Position numbers and translations under genes: made by a program
The notes under the pieces: model-generated
Seen by the model: the letters and a program-made list of their open reading frames with translations, nothing else
Databases searched by the model: none
Told to the model about the DNA's origin: nothing
NCBI GenBank assembly: GCA_035493955.1
Contig: DATJHI010000039.1
Coordinates: 12,058 to 76,057, forward strand
Source of the DNA: NCED01 sp035493955
GTDB taxonomy: Bacteria; Pseudomonadota; Alphaproteobacteria; Caulobacterales; Caulobacteraceae
DNA: 64,000 bases
Direction of reading: 5' to 3'
Shown here: one piece after another, positions 15,203 to 23,749 of the stretch
Position numbering within the stretch: position 1 is the stretch's first letter
Layout of the letters: each line of letters opens with the position of its first letter

Positions 15203-16710
15203 AGACTACTGTCAAATCCCTCGAAGGCTCGCGCCAGCAGCTATTCATTGGCGGACGGTTCGTCTCGCCGAAGTCCGGCCGCTATATCCCCAGCTACGAC
15301 CCCACCACCGGGGAAGGCTGGTACGACCTCGCCGACGCGGACGCCGCCGACGTGGACGCGGCCGTGAGCGCCGCCGGCGCGGCCCTGCGCGACCCGGCCT
15401 GGCGCCGGATGACCCAGACCGACCGCGGCAAGCTGATCCGCAGGCTCGCCGACCTGATCCTGGAGCATGCCGACGAGCTGGCCCTGATGGAGACCCGCGA
15501 CAACGGCAAGCTCATCAAGGAGATGCGGGCGCAGATGGCCGCCCTGCCGGACGCCTACCACTACTTCGCCGGCATGGCCGACAAGCTCCAGGGCGAGACC
15601 ATCCCGGTCAACAAGCTGGACATGTTGAACTTCAACCTGCGCGAGCCGATCGGCGTGGTGGGGATGATCATCCCCTGGAACTCGCCCTTGATGCTGCTGA
15701 CCGGCACGCTGGCGCCCTGCCTGGCGATCGGGAACACCGTGGTGGTGAAGCCCTCGGAGCACGCCACCGCCTCGACCCTGGCCCTGGCCGAGCTGATCTC
15801 GGAGGCGGGCTTTCCCGCAGGCGTGGTCAATGTGGTCACCGGGAACGGCGCCAGCGCCGGCGCAGCGCTGACCCGCCATCCGGGCGTGGCCAAATTCGTG
15901 TTCACCGGCAGCACCGCCACCGGCCGGCGCATCGCCGGGGCCGCCGCGGAAAACCTCGTGCCCTGCTCGATGGAGCTGGGGGGCAAGTCGCCCCACGTGG
16001 TCTTCGGCGACGTGAACATCGAGCACGCGGTCAACGGCGTGGTCTCGGGCGTGTTCGCCGCCGCCGGCCAGAGCTGCGTGGCCGGGTCGCGCTGTTTCGT
16101 CGAGGCCTCCATCTACGACCAGTTCGTCGAAGCCCTGGTCGAGCGGACCCGCCGGATCACGGTGGGCCATCCGATGAGGGACGAGACCGACATCGGACCG
16201 CTGGCGCTGTCGGCCCAGTTGGCGAAGGTGGAGGGTTATGTCGCCTCCAGCATCCAGGAGGGCGCCAAGATCGCGGCGGGAGGGGGGCGTCCCCAGTCGG
16301 CCGCGCTGGGCAAGGGCTGGTACTTCGAGCCCACCGTCATCGCCGACGCGGGCAACCAGATGGCCTTCATGCGCGACGAGCTGTTCGCGCCGGTGGTGGG
16401 GGTCATGCCTTTCCGCACCGAGGAGGAGATGATCGCCCTGGCCAACGACACCCGCTACGGCCTGGCCTCGGGGATCTGGACCCAGAACCTCGACCGGGCG
16501 ATGCGCTTCGCCACCCAGATCGAGGCCGGCACGGTGTGGATCAACACCTACCGCTCCTCTTCCTTCATGTCGGCCAACGGCGGCTTCAAGGAGAGCGGCT
16601 ACGGCCGCCGGGGCGGCTTCGAGGTCATGCGCGAGTTCTCGCGACTGAAGAACGTCATCATCGACTACTCGGGCGCCATGCAGGACCCGTTCGTCATCCG
16701 CCTCCGCTGA
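15199..16710 (+). CDS. NAD(P)-dependent aldehyde dehydrogenase
   Basis: This 503-residue ALDH oxidises an aldehyde to the acid. The active-site cysteine is Cys293 in GQSCVAGSR, the general base Glu259 in MELGGKS, and the cofactor lysine is in VVVKPSEHA near 184. PWNSPLMLL lies at 159-167. The ATG overlaps the flavin reductase stop (ATGA). In context it probably handles the aldehyde made by the two-component monooxygenase. The substrate is not deducible. Confidence 0.9.
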   Translation: MKTTVKSLEGSRQQLFIGGRFVSPKSGRYIPSYDPTTGEGWYDLADADAADVDAAVSAAGAALRDPAWRRMTQTDRGKLIRRLADLILEHADELALMETRDNGKLIKEMRAQMAALPDAYHYFAGMADKLQGETIPVNKLDMLNFNLREPIGVVGMIIPWNSPLMLLTGTLAPCLAIGNTVVVKPSEHATASTLALAELISEAGFPAGVVNVVTGNGASAGAALTRHPGVAKFVFTGSTATGRRIAGAAAENLVPCSMELGGKSPHVVFGDVNIEHAVNGVVSGVFAAAGQSCVAGSRCFVEASIYDQFVEALVERTRRITVGHPMRDETDIGPLALSAQLAKVEGYVASSIQEGAKIAAGGGRPQSAALGKGWYFEPTVIADAGNQMAFMRDELFAPVVGVMPFRTEEEMIALANDTRYGLASGIWTQNLDRAMRFATQIEAGTVWINTYRSSSFMSANGGFKESGYGRRGGFEVMREFSRLKNVIIDYSGAMQDPFVIRLR

Positions 16711-16751
16711 TCTCACGACAACCGGCCCAGGAAGGCCGGGAAGGATGATCC

Positions 16752-17825
16752 ATGAAATTTGCTGTTTCCCTGACCATGGAACGGTTCTCGCCCGATCGGA
16801 CGATGGCCCAAGCCAAGAACGAACTGCTGGAACTGGCCAGGATCGCCGACGAAGGCGGGTTCGAGACCCTCTGGACGGCCGAGCACCACACGCTCGAATG
16901 CACCCTCTCGCCGAACCCCTTCCTGACCCTGACCTGGCTCGCCCAGCACACCGAGCGGATCCGCCTTGGCACGGCCACCTTGGTCGCTCCCTACTGGGAC
17001 CCGATCCGGCTCGCCGGCGAGAGCGCCATGTGCGACCACCTGACCGGCGGCCGGCTGGAATTCGGGATCGCGCGGGGCTCCTACCAGTACGAGTTCGACC
17101 GCATGGCCAACGGGATGCCCCAGCAGGAGGGCGTGGCCTATCTGAAGGAGATCGTGCCGGCGGTGAAGGAGCTGTGGGCCGGCGACTACGCCCACGACGG
17201 CCGCTACTGGAAGTTCCCGATCACCGCGGCGACGCCCAAGCCGCTCCAGCGACCGCACCCGCCGATCTGGGTGGCGGCCCGCGATCCGGGCACCTTCGAT
17301 TGGGCCGTCGGCGTCGGGGCCAGCATCCTCTCCACCCCGCTCTCGATGCCGGCGGCGGAGATCGCGGTGCTGGGAGAGAAGTTCCGCAAGGCCGTGGCCG
17401 ACCACCCGGAGGTTCCGCGCCCGCGCTTCATGATGCAGCGCCGCACCTGCGTCTACGACAAGCCGGACGGCTGGGAGCTCGCCGTCCAGCACAGTTCCGA
17501 CTACGGCCGCTATTTCGAGAACCTGATGCAGAACGTCGGCACGGTGAGGAACGGCTTCCCGGAGGCCGTGCCCTTCGAAGCCGTGGCCGGCCGCGAAAAC
17601 TACAATCCCGCGGCCATCCGCAAGAACCTGATGTTCGGCACGCCGGACGAGGTGATCGAGAAGCTGGCGGCCTATGAGGCGGCGGGCGTGGACCAGTACT
17701 GCCTGGGCCTCACCTTCAACCTGCCCTTCGAACTGCAGAAGAAGACGCTTCGCCTCTGGATCGACGAGGTGATGCCGGCCTTCGCCAAGCGCTCGCAGAG
17801 CACGCCCGCACGCGCCGAGGCCTGA
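16752..17825 (+). CDS. LLM class flavin-dependent monooxygenase
   Basis: This is a 357-residue luciferase-like TIM-barrel protein that uses reduced FMN from a separate reductase to activate oxygen. TAEHHTLE (about 43-50), the RLGTATLVAPYWDPIRLAGE segment and LTGGRLEFGIARGSY are typical of group A LLM oxidoreductases. GGAAGG precedes the ATG, 41 bases after the aldehyde dehydrogenase. With the upstream reductase it forms a two-component monooxygenase. Related enzymes (RutA, pyridine monooxygenases, alkanesulfonate monooxygenases) cleave rings or C-S bonds. Confidence 0.88.
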   Translation: MKFAVSLTMERFSPDRTMAQAKNELLELARIADEGGFETLWTAEHHTLECTLSPNPFLTLTWLAQHTERIRLGTATLVAPYWDPIRLAGESAMCDHLTGGRLEFGIARGSYQYEFDRMANGMPQQEGVAYLKEIVPAVKELWAGDYAHDGRYWKFPITAATPKPLQRPHPPIWVAARDPGTFDWAVGVGASILSTPLSMPAAEIAVLGEKFRKAVADHPEVPRPRFMMQRRTCVYDKPDGWELAVQHSSDYGRYFENLMQNVGTVRNGFPEAVPFEAVAGRENYNPAAIRKNLMFGTPDEVIEKLAAYEAAGVDQYCLGLTFNLPFELQKKTLRLWIDEVMPAFAKRSQSTPARAEA

Positions 17826-18640
17826 TGGTCGCCAAGCTGGAGACCCTGCAGCACCAGGTCGGAAACGTCGTCCTGAACTATCGGATCGACGGTTCCGGTC
17901 CAGAACCGTTGATCTGCGTCCACGGGGTCGGGTCCTATCTGGAGGCCTGGTCGCAGGCCGCCCAGACCTTGGCCCGCCGGTTCACGGTCCTCACATACGA
18001 CCTGCGCGGCCACGGCCGGTCCTCCAGGCTGAAGGGCCGCTACGAGATCGACGATTTCGTGCAGGACCTGCTGGGTCTCGCCGACCACGTGGGCTTCGGC
18101 GCCTTCCACCTGGCCGGCTTTTCCCTCGGGGGACTGATCTGCCAGCGCGTCGCCCTCACCCATCCGGCCCGCGTTCGCCGCCTGGTCCTGCTCTCCACCG
18201 TGGCCGGCCGGACCTCGGACGAACGGACCCAGGTGCTGAAGCGCCTGGCCGCCCTGCAGGAACGCGGCGGCGAGGCGCACCACGACGCCTCCCTTTCGCG
18301 CTGGCTGACCGAAGCCTTCCAGGCGGCGCACCCGCAGACCATCGCCCAGCTTCGGGCGCGGGACGCCGAAAACGACCCCGACTGCTACGCCTCGGCCTAC
18401 CGGGTGCTCGCCGAGACCGACTTCGGCCGCATGCTCGATCAGATCCGCAGCCCGACCCTGATCGTGACAGGCGCCGACGACCGGGGCTCCACGCCGCGGA
18501 TGGCGCACTACATGAACGAGCAGATTCCGGGCTCGGACCTGCGTATCCTGCCCGGCCTGCGCCATTCGATCCTGATCGAGGCGCCTGAACTGGTCGCCTC
18601 GATCATGGGCGATTTTCTCAGCGAGGATGGCCATGGATGA
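17825..18640 (+). CDS. alpha/beta hydrolase (lactonase/esterase type)
   Basis: This is a 271-residue alpha/beta-fold hydrolase with an intact triad: Ser100 in GFSLGG, Asp218 or Asp219 in TGADDRG, and His247 in LRHSIL. The oxyanion loop is VHGVGS. The fold resembles 3-oxoadipate enol-lactonase and RutD. Its start overlaps the monooxygenase stop by one base (TGATG), implying coupled translation and use of the monooxygenase product or a later intermediate. Confidence 0.85.
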   Translation: MVAKLETLQHQVGNVVLNYRIDGSGPEPLICVHGVGSYLEAWSQAAQTLARRFTVLTYDLRGHGRSSRLKGRYEIDDFVQDLLGLADHVGFGAFHLAGFSLGGLICQRVALTHPARVRRLVLLSTVAGRTSDERTQVLKRLAALQERGGEAHHDASLSRWLTEAFQAAHPQTIAQLRARDAENDPDCYASAYRVLAETDFGRMLDQIRSPTLIVTGADDRGSTPRMAHYMNEQIPGSDLRILPGLRHSILIEAPELVASIMGDFLSEDGHG

Positions 18641-19016
18641 GACCCTGAAGGCCCGCGGAGAGGCGGTCCGCCGCCAGGTCCTGGGCGACGACTATGTCGA
18701 TCGCACGATCGCCAACGCGGACGACTTCTCCGCCCCCTTCCAAGACGTGCTCAACACCTATTGCTGGGGGTTGGCCTGGACCGATCCGGCGCTCGACCTG
18801 AAGCAACGGAGCCTCCTCAACCTGGGGATGCTCGCCGCGCTCGGCCGCATGCACGAGTTCGCAATCCACTTCCGGGGGGCCGTCCGCAACGGCCTCACCG
18901 ACGCGGAGTTGCGGGCGGCCCTGATCCAGATCGCCGTCTATTGCGGCGCGCCGGCAGGGGTCGAGGCCTTCCGCGTGGCGCGCGAGGTCCGCGCCCAGAT
19001 GAGCCTGGAGGACTGA
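18633..19016 (+). CDS. carboxymuconolactone decarboxylase family protein
   Basis: This is a 127-residue small helical protein of the CMD/AhpD superfamily. The core GMLAALGRMHEFAIHFRGAV has His74 and His79, and VYCGAPAG has a single Cys104, as in PcaC; the CxxC of AhpD is absent, so decarboxylase or isomerase-like chemistry is likelier than peroxidase. I chose the second ATG because GAGG lies 6 bases upstream of it. It overlaps the hydrolase end by 8 bases. Confidence 0.85.
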   Translation: MDETLKARGEAVRRQVLGDDYVDRTIANADDFSAPFQDVLNTYCWGLAWTDPALDLKQRSLLNLGMLAALGRMHEFAIHFRGAVRNGLTDAELRAALIQIAVYCGAPAGVEAFRVAREVRAQMSLED

Positions 19017-19080
19017 TTGCCGTCATTTCAGGCGCCGCGCCCGTCCTTCGCTCCGACCACGCCGGAGACGACCAGGGACC

Positions 19081-19094
19081 TTGAAAAGGTTCAA
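19081..19094 (+). promoter_or_regulatory. possible operator upstream of the betaine-type ABC genes
   Basis: A short palindrome TTGAA-AAGG-TTCAA sits 56 bases before the ATPase start in the 133-base gap after the CMD gene. It could be an operator or part of a -35 element. Support is weak. Confidence 0.25.
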
Positions 19095-19149
19095 TGTTTT
19101 TGGCTCGGCGCGGCGGCGGCCATGCCATGATCGGCGCACCGGAGGCCCC

Positions 19150-20331
19150 ATGACCGACCGCTTGAAAGTCGAAAACCTCTACAAGATCTTCGCCGCCTCG
19201 CCCGAGAGGGCGATGGCGATGCTGCGGACCGGAGGGGCCAAGGAAGAGGTGTTGGCCAAGACCGGCGCCGTGGTCGGACTGAACGACATTTCGTTCTGCG
19301 TGCCTCCGGGGGCGATCTACGTGATCATGGGGCTTTCGGGCTCCGGCAAGTCCACCTTGGCGCGTTGCATCAACCGCCTGAACCAACCCACGGCCGGCCG
19401 GATCCTCCTCGACGGTCAGGACATCGTCGCGTTCGACGACAAGGCGCTGCGGAACATGCGGCGCACGCGCATCTCGATGGTCTTCCAGCACTTCGCCCTG
19501 CAGCCGAACCGGACCGTGATCGAGAACGCCGAATTCGGCCTCAAGCTGCGGGGCGTGGCCAAGCTGGAGCGCCGCCGCCGAGCCGAAGAGGTGCTCTCCA
19601 TCGTCGGCCTGGCCAAGTGGGCGCATCATCGTCCCCACGAACTCTCCGGCGGCATGCGCCAGCGCGTGGGCTTGGCCCGGGCCTTGGCCACCGACGCCGA
19701 CGTGCTGATCATGGATGAAGCCTTCAGCGCGCTCGACCCCCTGATCCGCGCCGAGATGCAAGAGGAATTGCTGCGGCTGCAGCGGACCCTGCACAAGACG
19801 ATCCTGTTCATCACCCACGACTTCCAGGAAGCGCTGAAACTCGGCACCCGGATTGCGATCCTCGCCGACGGCGAACTGGTGCAGGAAGGCGCGCCGCAGG
19901 AGATCGTGCTCAACCCCGCCACCGACTATGTGGCCGCCTTCACCCGCGACATCGACCGCACCCGCCTTTTCGACGCGCGCTCGGCCATGAAGGAGGTGAT
20001 CGCCGTCATCCCGGCCCACGCCAACGTGCTTTGCGGCCGCGCGGCCGGCGGCTGGGCCTTCGTCGTCGACGAGCAATCCCGGGTCGTCGGCCTGCTCGAC
20101 CCGAGCGCGCTCGGCCGGGTCCGCGACGGGGCCGCGCCGGCGGGGCTGATGTCCACCGAGTTCGCGACCATCTCCTGCAACACCAAGCTGATCGCGGCCG
20201 CCCGAAGCTGCCGGCCGGGTCTCCCGATGGCGGTGCTGGACGACGGGGGCCGCCTGATCGGAATCCTCGAGGCCGAGCACATCCTCGCCGCCATCGCCCC
20301 GGCGCTTTCGCACGGAGAACCCCATGCTTAA
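19150..20331 (+). CDS. glycine betaine/proline-type ABC transporter ATPase
   Basis: This is a 393-residue ProV/OpuAA-like ATPase. Walker A GLSGSGKST is at 61-69, the signature LSGGM at 165-169 and Walker B VLIMDE at 185-190. The N-terminal YKIFAASPERAM and a degenerate CBS-like region (about 275-380) are hallmarks of the quaternary-amine importer subfamily. The ATG is preceded by GGAGG. It overlaps the permease gene by 8 bases. Its position directly behind the catabolic operon suggests import of that pathway's substrate rather than osmoprotection (inference). Confidence 0.88.
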   Translation: MTDRLKVENLYKIFAASPERAMAMLRTGGAKEEVLAKTGAVVGLNDISFCVPPGAIYVIMGLSGSGKSTLARCINRLNQPTAGRILLDGQDIVAFDDKALRNMRRTRISMVFQHFALQPNRTVIENAEFGLKLRGVAKLERRRRAEEVLSIVGLAKWAHHRPHELSGGMRQRVGLARALATDADVLIMDEAFSALDPLIRAEMQEELLRLQRTLHKTILFITHDFQEALKLGTRIAILADGELVQEGAPQEIVLNPATDYVAAFTRDIDRTRLFDARSAMKEVIAVIPAHANVLCGRAAGGWAFVVDEQSRVVGLLDPSALGRVRDGAAPAGLMSTEFATISCNTKLIAAARSCRPGLPMAVLDDGGRLIGILEAEHILAAIAPALSHGEPHA

Positions 20332-21262
20332 GGCCGACGACCTCTACGTCTCGCAGATCGAAAAGTGGATCGGCGAGGGCGTGCAATGGATCGCGCTCCA
20401 CCTGCGCCCGGTGTTCCAGGCGGTCAAATGGCCGGTGGAGAACCTGCTGCTCTTCAACGACCACATCCTCCACACCGTCCCCTTTCCCGTCATGGTGCTG
20501 CTGGCGCTGTTTATCGGCTGGCGTTTCGCCGGGCTCGGGGTCGGGATCTTCAGCGCTCTGGCCCTGGTGGCCGTGGCCGTGCTGGGCGTGTGGTCGGAGG
20601 CGATGACGACCCTCTCGCTGATCACCACCGCCATCGTCTTTTGCGCCCTGATCGGCATTCCGATCGGCATCTGGTGCGCACGCAACGACCTCGTCTGGAA
20701 GATCGTGCGCCCGGTGCTGGACCTGATGCAGACGACGCCCACCTTCGTCTATCTGGTGCCGGTGGTGATGCTGTTCGGGGTCGGAACCGTGCCCGGCGAG
20801 GTGGCGGTGGTGACCGCCGCGGCCCCGCCGCTCATCCGCTTCACCAACCTCGGCCTGCGCATGGTCAACGAGGAGATCATCGAGGCCGGCCTCGCCTTCG
20901 GCGCCGATCCCCGCCAACTGCTCTGGGAGATCCAGCTGCCGCTCGCCGTCCCGACGATCCTGGGCGGGCTGAACCAGACCGTCCTCACCGCCATGGTCAT
21001 GTCGGTGGTGGTGGCGATGATCGGCGCCGAAGGACTGGGGCTCGTGGTTCTGGAGGGGCTGGGCCGTCTCGACGTCGGCCGCGCGACCATAGGCGGCGTC
21101 GCCATCGTCCTGCTGGCCATGGTGCTCGACCGGATCACCCAGAAGCTGGCCCAACCCCGGGCTCGAAAGGGCGGCGGCGTGTGGGACATCCTTCGGCGCC
21201 TGGTTCGGGGCGAGGTCCCGGCGGTCGTCCCCTTCGCCGGCGGCGGACAGCCCCGCGCATGA
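20324..21262 (+). CDS. glycine betaine-type ABC transporter permease
   Basis: This 312-residue ProW-like inner-membrane subunit has several hydrophobic helices. The EAA loop ATPase-contact motif is in EAGLAFGADPRQLLWEIQLPLA and the preceding helices contain TTPTFVYLVP. The N-terminal region QAVKWPVENLLLFND matches ProW-type permeases. The start lies within the ATPase gene and the stop overlaps the binding-protein start (ATGA). Confidence 0.88.
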   Translation: MLKADDLYVSQIEKWIGEGVQWIALHLRPVFQAVKWPVENLLLFNDHILHTVPFPVMVLLALFIGWRFAGLGVGIFSALALVAVAVLGVWSEAMTTLSLITTAIVFCALIGIPIGIWCARNDLVWKIVRPVLDLMQTTPTFVYLVPVVMLFGVGTVPGEVAVVTAAAPPLIRFTNLGLRMVNEEIIEAGLAFGADPRQLLWEIQLPLAVPTILGGLNQTVLTAMVMSVVVAMIGAEGLGLVVLEGLGRLDVGRATIGGVAIVLLAMVLDRITQKLAQPRARKGGGVWDILRRLVRGEVPAVVPFAGGGQPRA

Positions 21263-22314
21263 CCGTCCGTCCGAAGACAGCCACGGATCGGTTTCGCCGG
21301 TTGCTGGCCGGGACCGTGCTCGCGACGGCGCTCGGCCTCGCCGGCTGCTCCGGCGCCGGCGGGACCGGCGGATCGGTGCGCTTCGCCCAATCCGACAGCC
21401 TGGGGGCCAACTATGTCGTGACCCAGATCGGCATCGCCGCGGTCAAGGCGCTCGGCTACCGCGTGAGCCTGTCGACGGTGAATACCACCATGTTCTTCTT
21501 CGCCGCCGCCCAGGACGATCTCAACCTCAGCATGGACATCAACTTCCCGCAGCAGGAGCCGGGATTCCGCAAGGTGGCGGACCGGGCCATGCTGGTCGGC
21601 GAGGGCCTGATCCGCGGCGGCGGCGTCAACGGCTACATGATCGATAAGAAGACCGCCGACGCCTACAAGATCATCTCCCTCGCCCAGATGCGCGACCCCA
21701 AGATCGCCGGCCTGTTCGGCCGCGACGGCAAGGCCGACCTGATCAATTGCGACGCGAGCTGGAGTTGCGGCAAGGTGGTCGACTACCAGCTCGACAAATT
21801 CGGCCTGCGCGGCACGGTCACCTCGGTTCGGGGGAAATACGAGGCGCTGATGGTGGAGGCGGTGTCGCGGGCGAGGCGTGGCGAACCGACCTTCTTCTAC
21901 GCCTGGAGCCCCTCCTGGATGAACAAGGTCCTGACTCCCGGCAAGGACGTGGTCTGGCTCCCGACGCCTTTCGACGCCCTGCCCGCCTCGGTGCCCAACA
22001 CAGGCTCGGCCCTGGTGCCGAATGTCGAGGGCTGCGCCGGCGGCGCCAATCCCTGCCGCATGGCCATGTCGGCCTGGAACTACACTTCCGTCGCCAACAA
22101 GGACTTCATCGCCGCCCATCCGGACGTACGGATCCTGCTCGAGCAGATGTCCTTCCCGCTCGCCCAATGGTCGGCCTGGGAGGAAGCGATCAGTCGCGAC
22201 GGCGGCAGCGACCGCGCGATCCGGAAACTGGCCGATGCATGGATCGGCGCCCATCGGGCCGAGTTCGATGGCTGGATCGCCAAGGCGCGGGCCCGTGCGG
22301 CGCCCCACGTCTGA
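21259..22314 (+). CDS. glycine betaine-type ABC transporter substrate-binding lipoprotein
   Basis: This is a 351-residue lipoprotein with lipobox LAGC (Cys30). The mature part has the OpuAC pattern, including RFAQSDSLGANYVVTQIG and aromatic-rich segments such as FFYAWSPSWM and WNYTSVAN that in relatives cage quaternary ammonium groups. The ATG overlaps the permease stop. The ligand is probably a betaine-like compound, but specificity cannot be set from sequence alone. Confidence 0.85.
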   Translation: MTVRPKTATDRFRRLLAGTVLATALGLAGCSGAGGTGGSVRFAQSDSLGANYVVTQIGIAAVKALGYRVSLSTVNTTMFFFAAAQDDLNLSMDINFPQQEPGFRKVADRAMLVGEGLIRGGGVNGYMIDKKTADAYKIISLAQMRDPKIAGLFGRDGKADLINCDASWSCGKVVDYQLDKFGLRGTVTSVRGKYEALMVEAVSRARRGEPTFFYAWSPSWMNKVLTPGKDVVWLPTPFDALPASVPNTGSALVPNVEGCAGGANPCRMAMSAWNYTSVANKDFIAAHPDVRILLEQMSFPLAQWSAWEEAISRDGGSDRAIRKLADAWIGAHRAEFDGWIAKARARAAPHV

Positions 22315-22338
22315 GGACGCGCCGCACGCAGATCATGT

Positions 22339-23715
22339 TCATGTCCCCAACACGGCATCGACGGCGCCGGCGGCGGCCTTGACGATGATGTCGGCCTGGT
22401 CGCGGGTCAGGCAGAACGGCGGGGCGAAGCCCAATATGTCGCCCTGGGGCATGGCCCGGCCGATGACGCCCCGTTCTAGAAGGGCGGCGGAAACCTGCGG
22501 CCCGATCTTCCGCGCCGGATCGAAAAAGACCCGGTCGTCCTTGTCGGCCACGAATTCCACGGCGGCCATCAGGCCATCGCCGCGGACCTCGCCTACGTGC
22601 CTGTGGCCCGCCAGCGCCTGGGCGAGGGCGTTGCGGAAATAGGCCCCGACCTCGCCGGCGTTCGCCACCAGGCCAAGCTCGTCGATCAGTTCGAGATTGG
22701 CCACGCCCGCGGCCGCGCAGATCGGGTGGGCCGAGTAGGTCCAGCCGTGTCCGAACGCGCCAAGCTGGTCGGCGCCCTGCATCAGGACCTGCCAGACCTT
22801 GTCGGAGACGATGACCCCGGAGAGCGGCGCATAGGCCGAGGTGAGGCCCTTGGCGATGGTGATCAGATCCGGCCTGATCCCATAGTGGTCGCTGCCGAAC
22901 ATGGTCCCAAGGCGCCCGAAGCCGGTCACCACCTCGTCGGCGATCAGCAGGATGTCGTACCGGTTCAGGACGGCCTGGATCTTGTCCCAGTAGCCGGCGG
23001 GCGGCGGGATGATGCCGCCTGTGCCGAGGATGGGCTCGCCAACGAAGGCGGCGATGGTGTCGGGCCCCTCGGCGAGGATCATCTCTTCGAGGGCGTCGGC
23101 GCAGGCCTGGGAGAACTGCTCCTCGTTCATCGACCGGTCGGGGCGGCGGAAGAAATAGGGCGCGTCGGTATGGAGGATCGGCTCTCTCGGCAGGTCGAAG
23201 GCCTTGTGAAAGATCTCCAAACCGGTCAACGACCCGGTCATCACGCCCGAGCCGTGATAGCCCCGCCAGCGGGAGATGATCTTCTTCTTCCCGGGCCGGC
23301 CGAGAACGTTGTTGTAGTACCAAACGAGCTTGATGTTGGTCTCGTTGGCGTCGGATCCGGACAGGCCGAAATAGACCCGGCTCATGCCGGCGGGCGCCCG
23401 GTCGATGATCATCTTGGACAGGGTGACCGAGACCTCCGTGCCGTGTCCGACATAGGCGTGGTAGTAGGCCAGGTCGCGCGCCTGGGCGGCGATCGCATCG
23501 GCGATCTTCCGCTGGCCGTAGCCGACGTTCACGCAATAGAGGCCCGCGAAGCCGTCGAGACTGGTCCGTCCCTCGCGATCGGTGATGAAGACCCCCTCCC
23601 CCCCGGCGATGATGCGGTTCGGGGTTTCGCCGCGCGCATGGGTGGCCAGATGGGTCGAGGGATGGAAGAAGTGGTCGCGGTCCCAGGCGGCGAGGTCGTT
23701 GCTCCGGTCGAGCAT
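22339..23715 (-). CDS. class III (omega) aminotransferase
   Basis: This 458-residue PLP enzyme transfers an amino group from a primary amine or omega-amino acid to pyruvate or a 2-oxo acid. PLP is bound by Lys289 in TIAKGLTSAY; Asp260 in LLIADEVVTGFGR contacts the pyridine nitrogen, and GLSGSDANET (117-126) binds phosphate. It resembles putrescine- or beta-alanine-pyruvate aminotransferases. It follows a semialdehyde dehydrogenase gene by 34 bases with an AAGGAG site, which fits amine to aldehyde to acid catabolism. It converges with the ABC operon. Confidence 0.87.
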   Translation of the reverse strand: MLDRSNDLAAWDRDHFFHPSTHLATHARGETPNRIIAGGEGVFITDREGRTSLDGFAGLYCVNVGYGQRKIADAIAAQARDLAYYHAYVGHGTEVSVTLSKMIIDRAPAGMSRVYFGLSGSDANETNIKLVWYYNNVLGRPGKKKIISRWRGYHGSGVMTGSLTGLEIFHKAFDLPREPILHTDAPYFFRRPDRSMNEEQFSQACADALEEMILAEGPDTIAAFVGEPILGTGGIIPPPAGYWDKIQAVLNRYDILLIADEVVTGFGRLGTMFGSDHYGIRPDLITIAKGLTSAYAPLSGVIVSDKVWQVLMQGADQLGAFGHGWTYSAHPICAAAGVANLELIDELGLVANAGEVGAYFRNALAQALAGHRHVGEVRGDGLMAAVEFVADKDDRVFFDPARKIGPQVSAALLERGVIGRAMPQGDILGFAPPFCLTRDQADIIVKAAAGAVDAVLGT

Positions 23716-23749
23716 GTGAGCTCCTTTTTTGAAGCGGGGTGGGCCGCGC

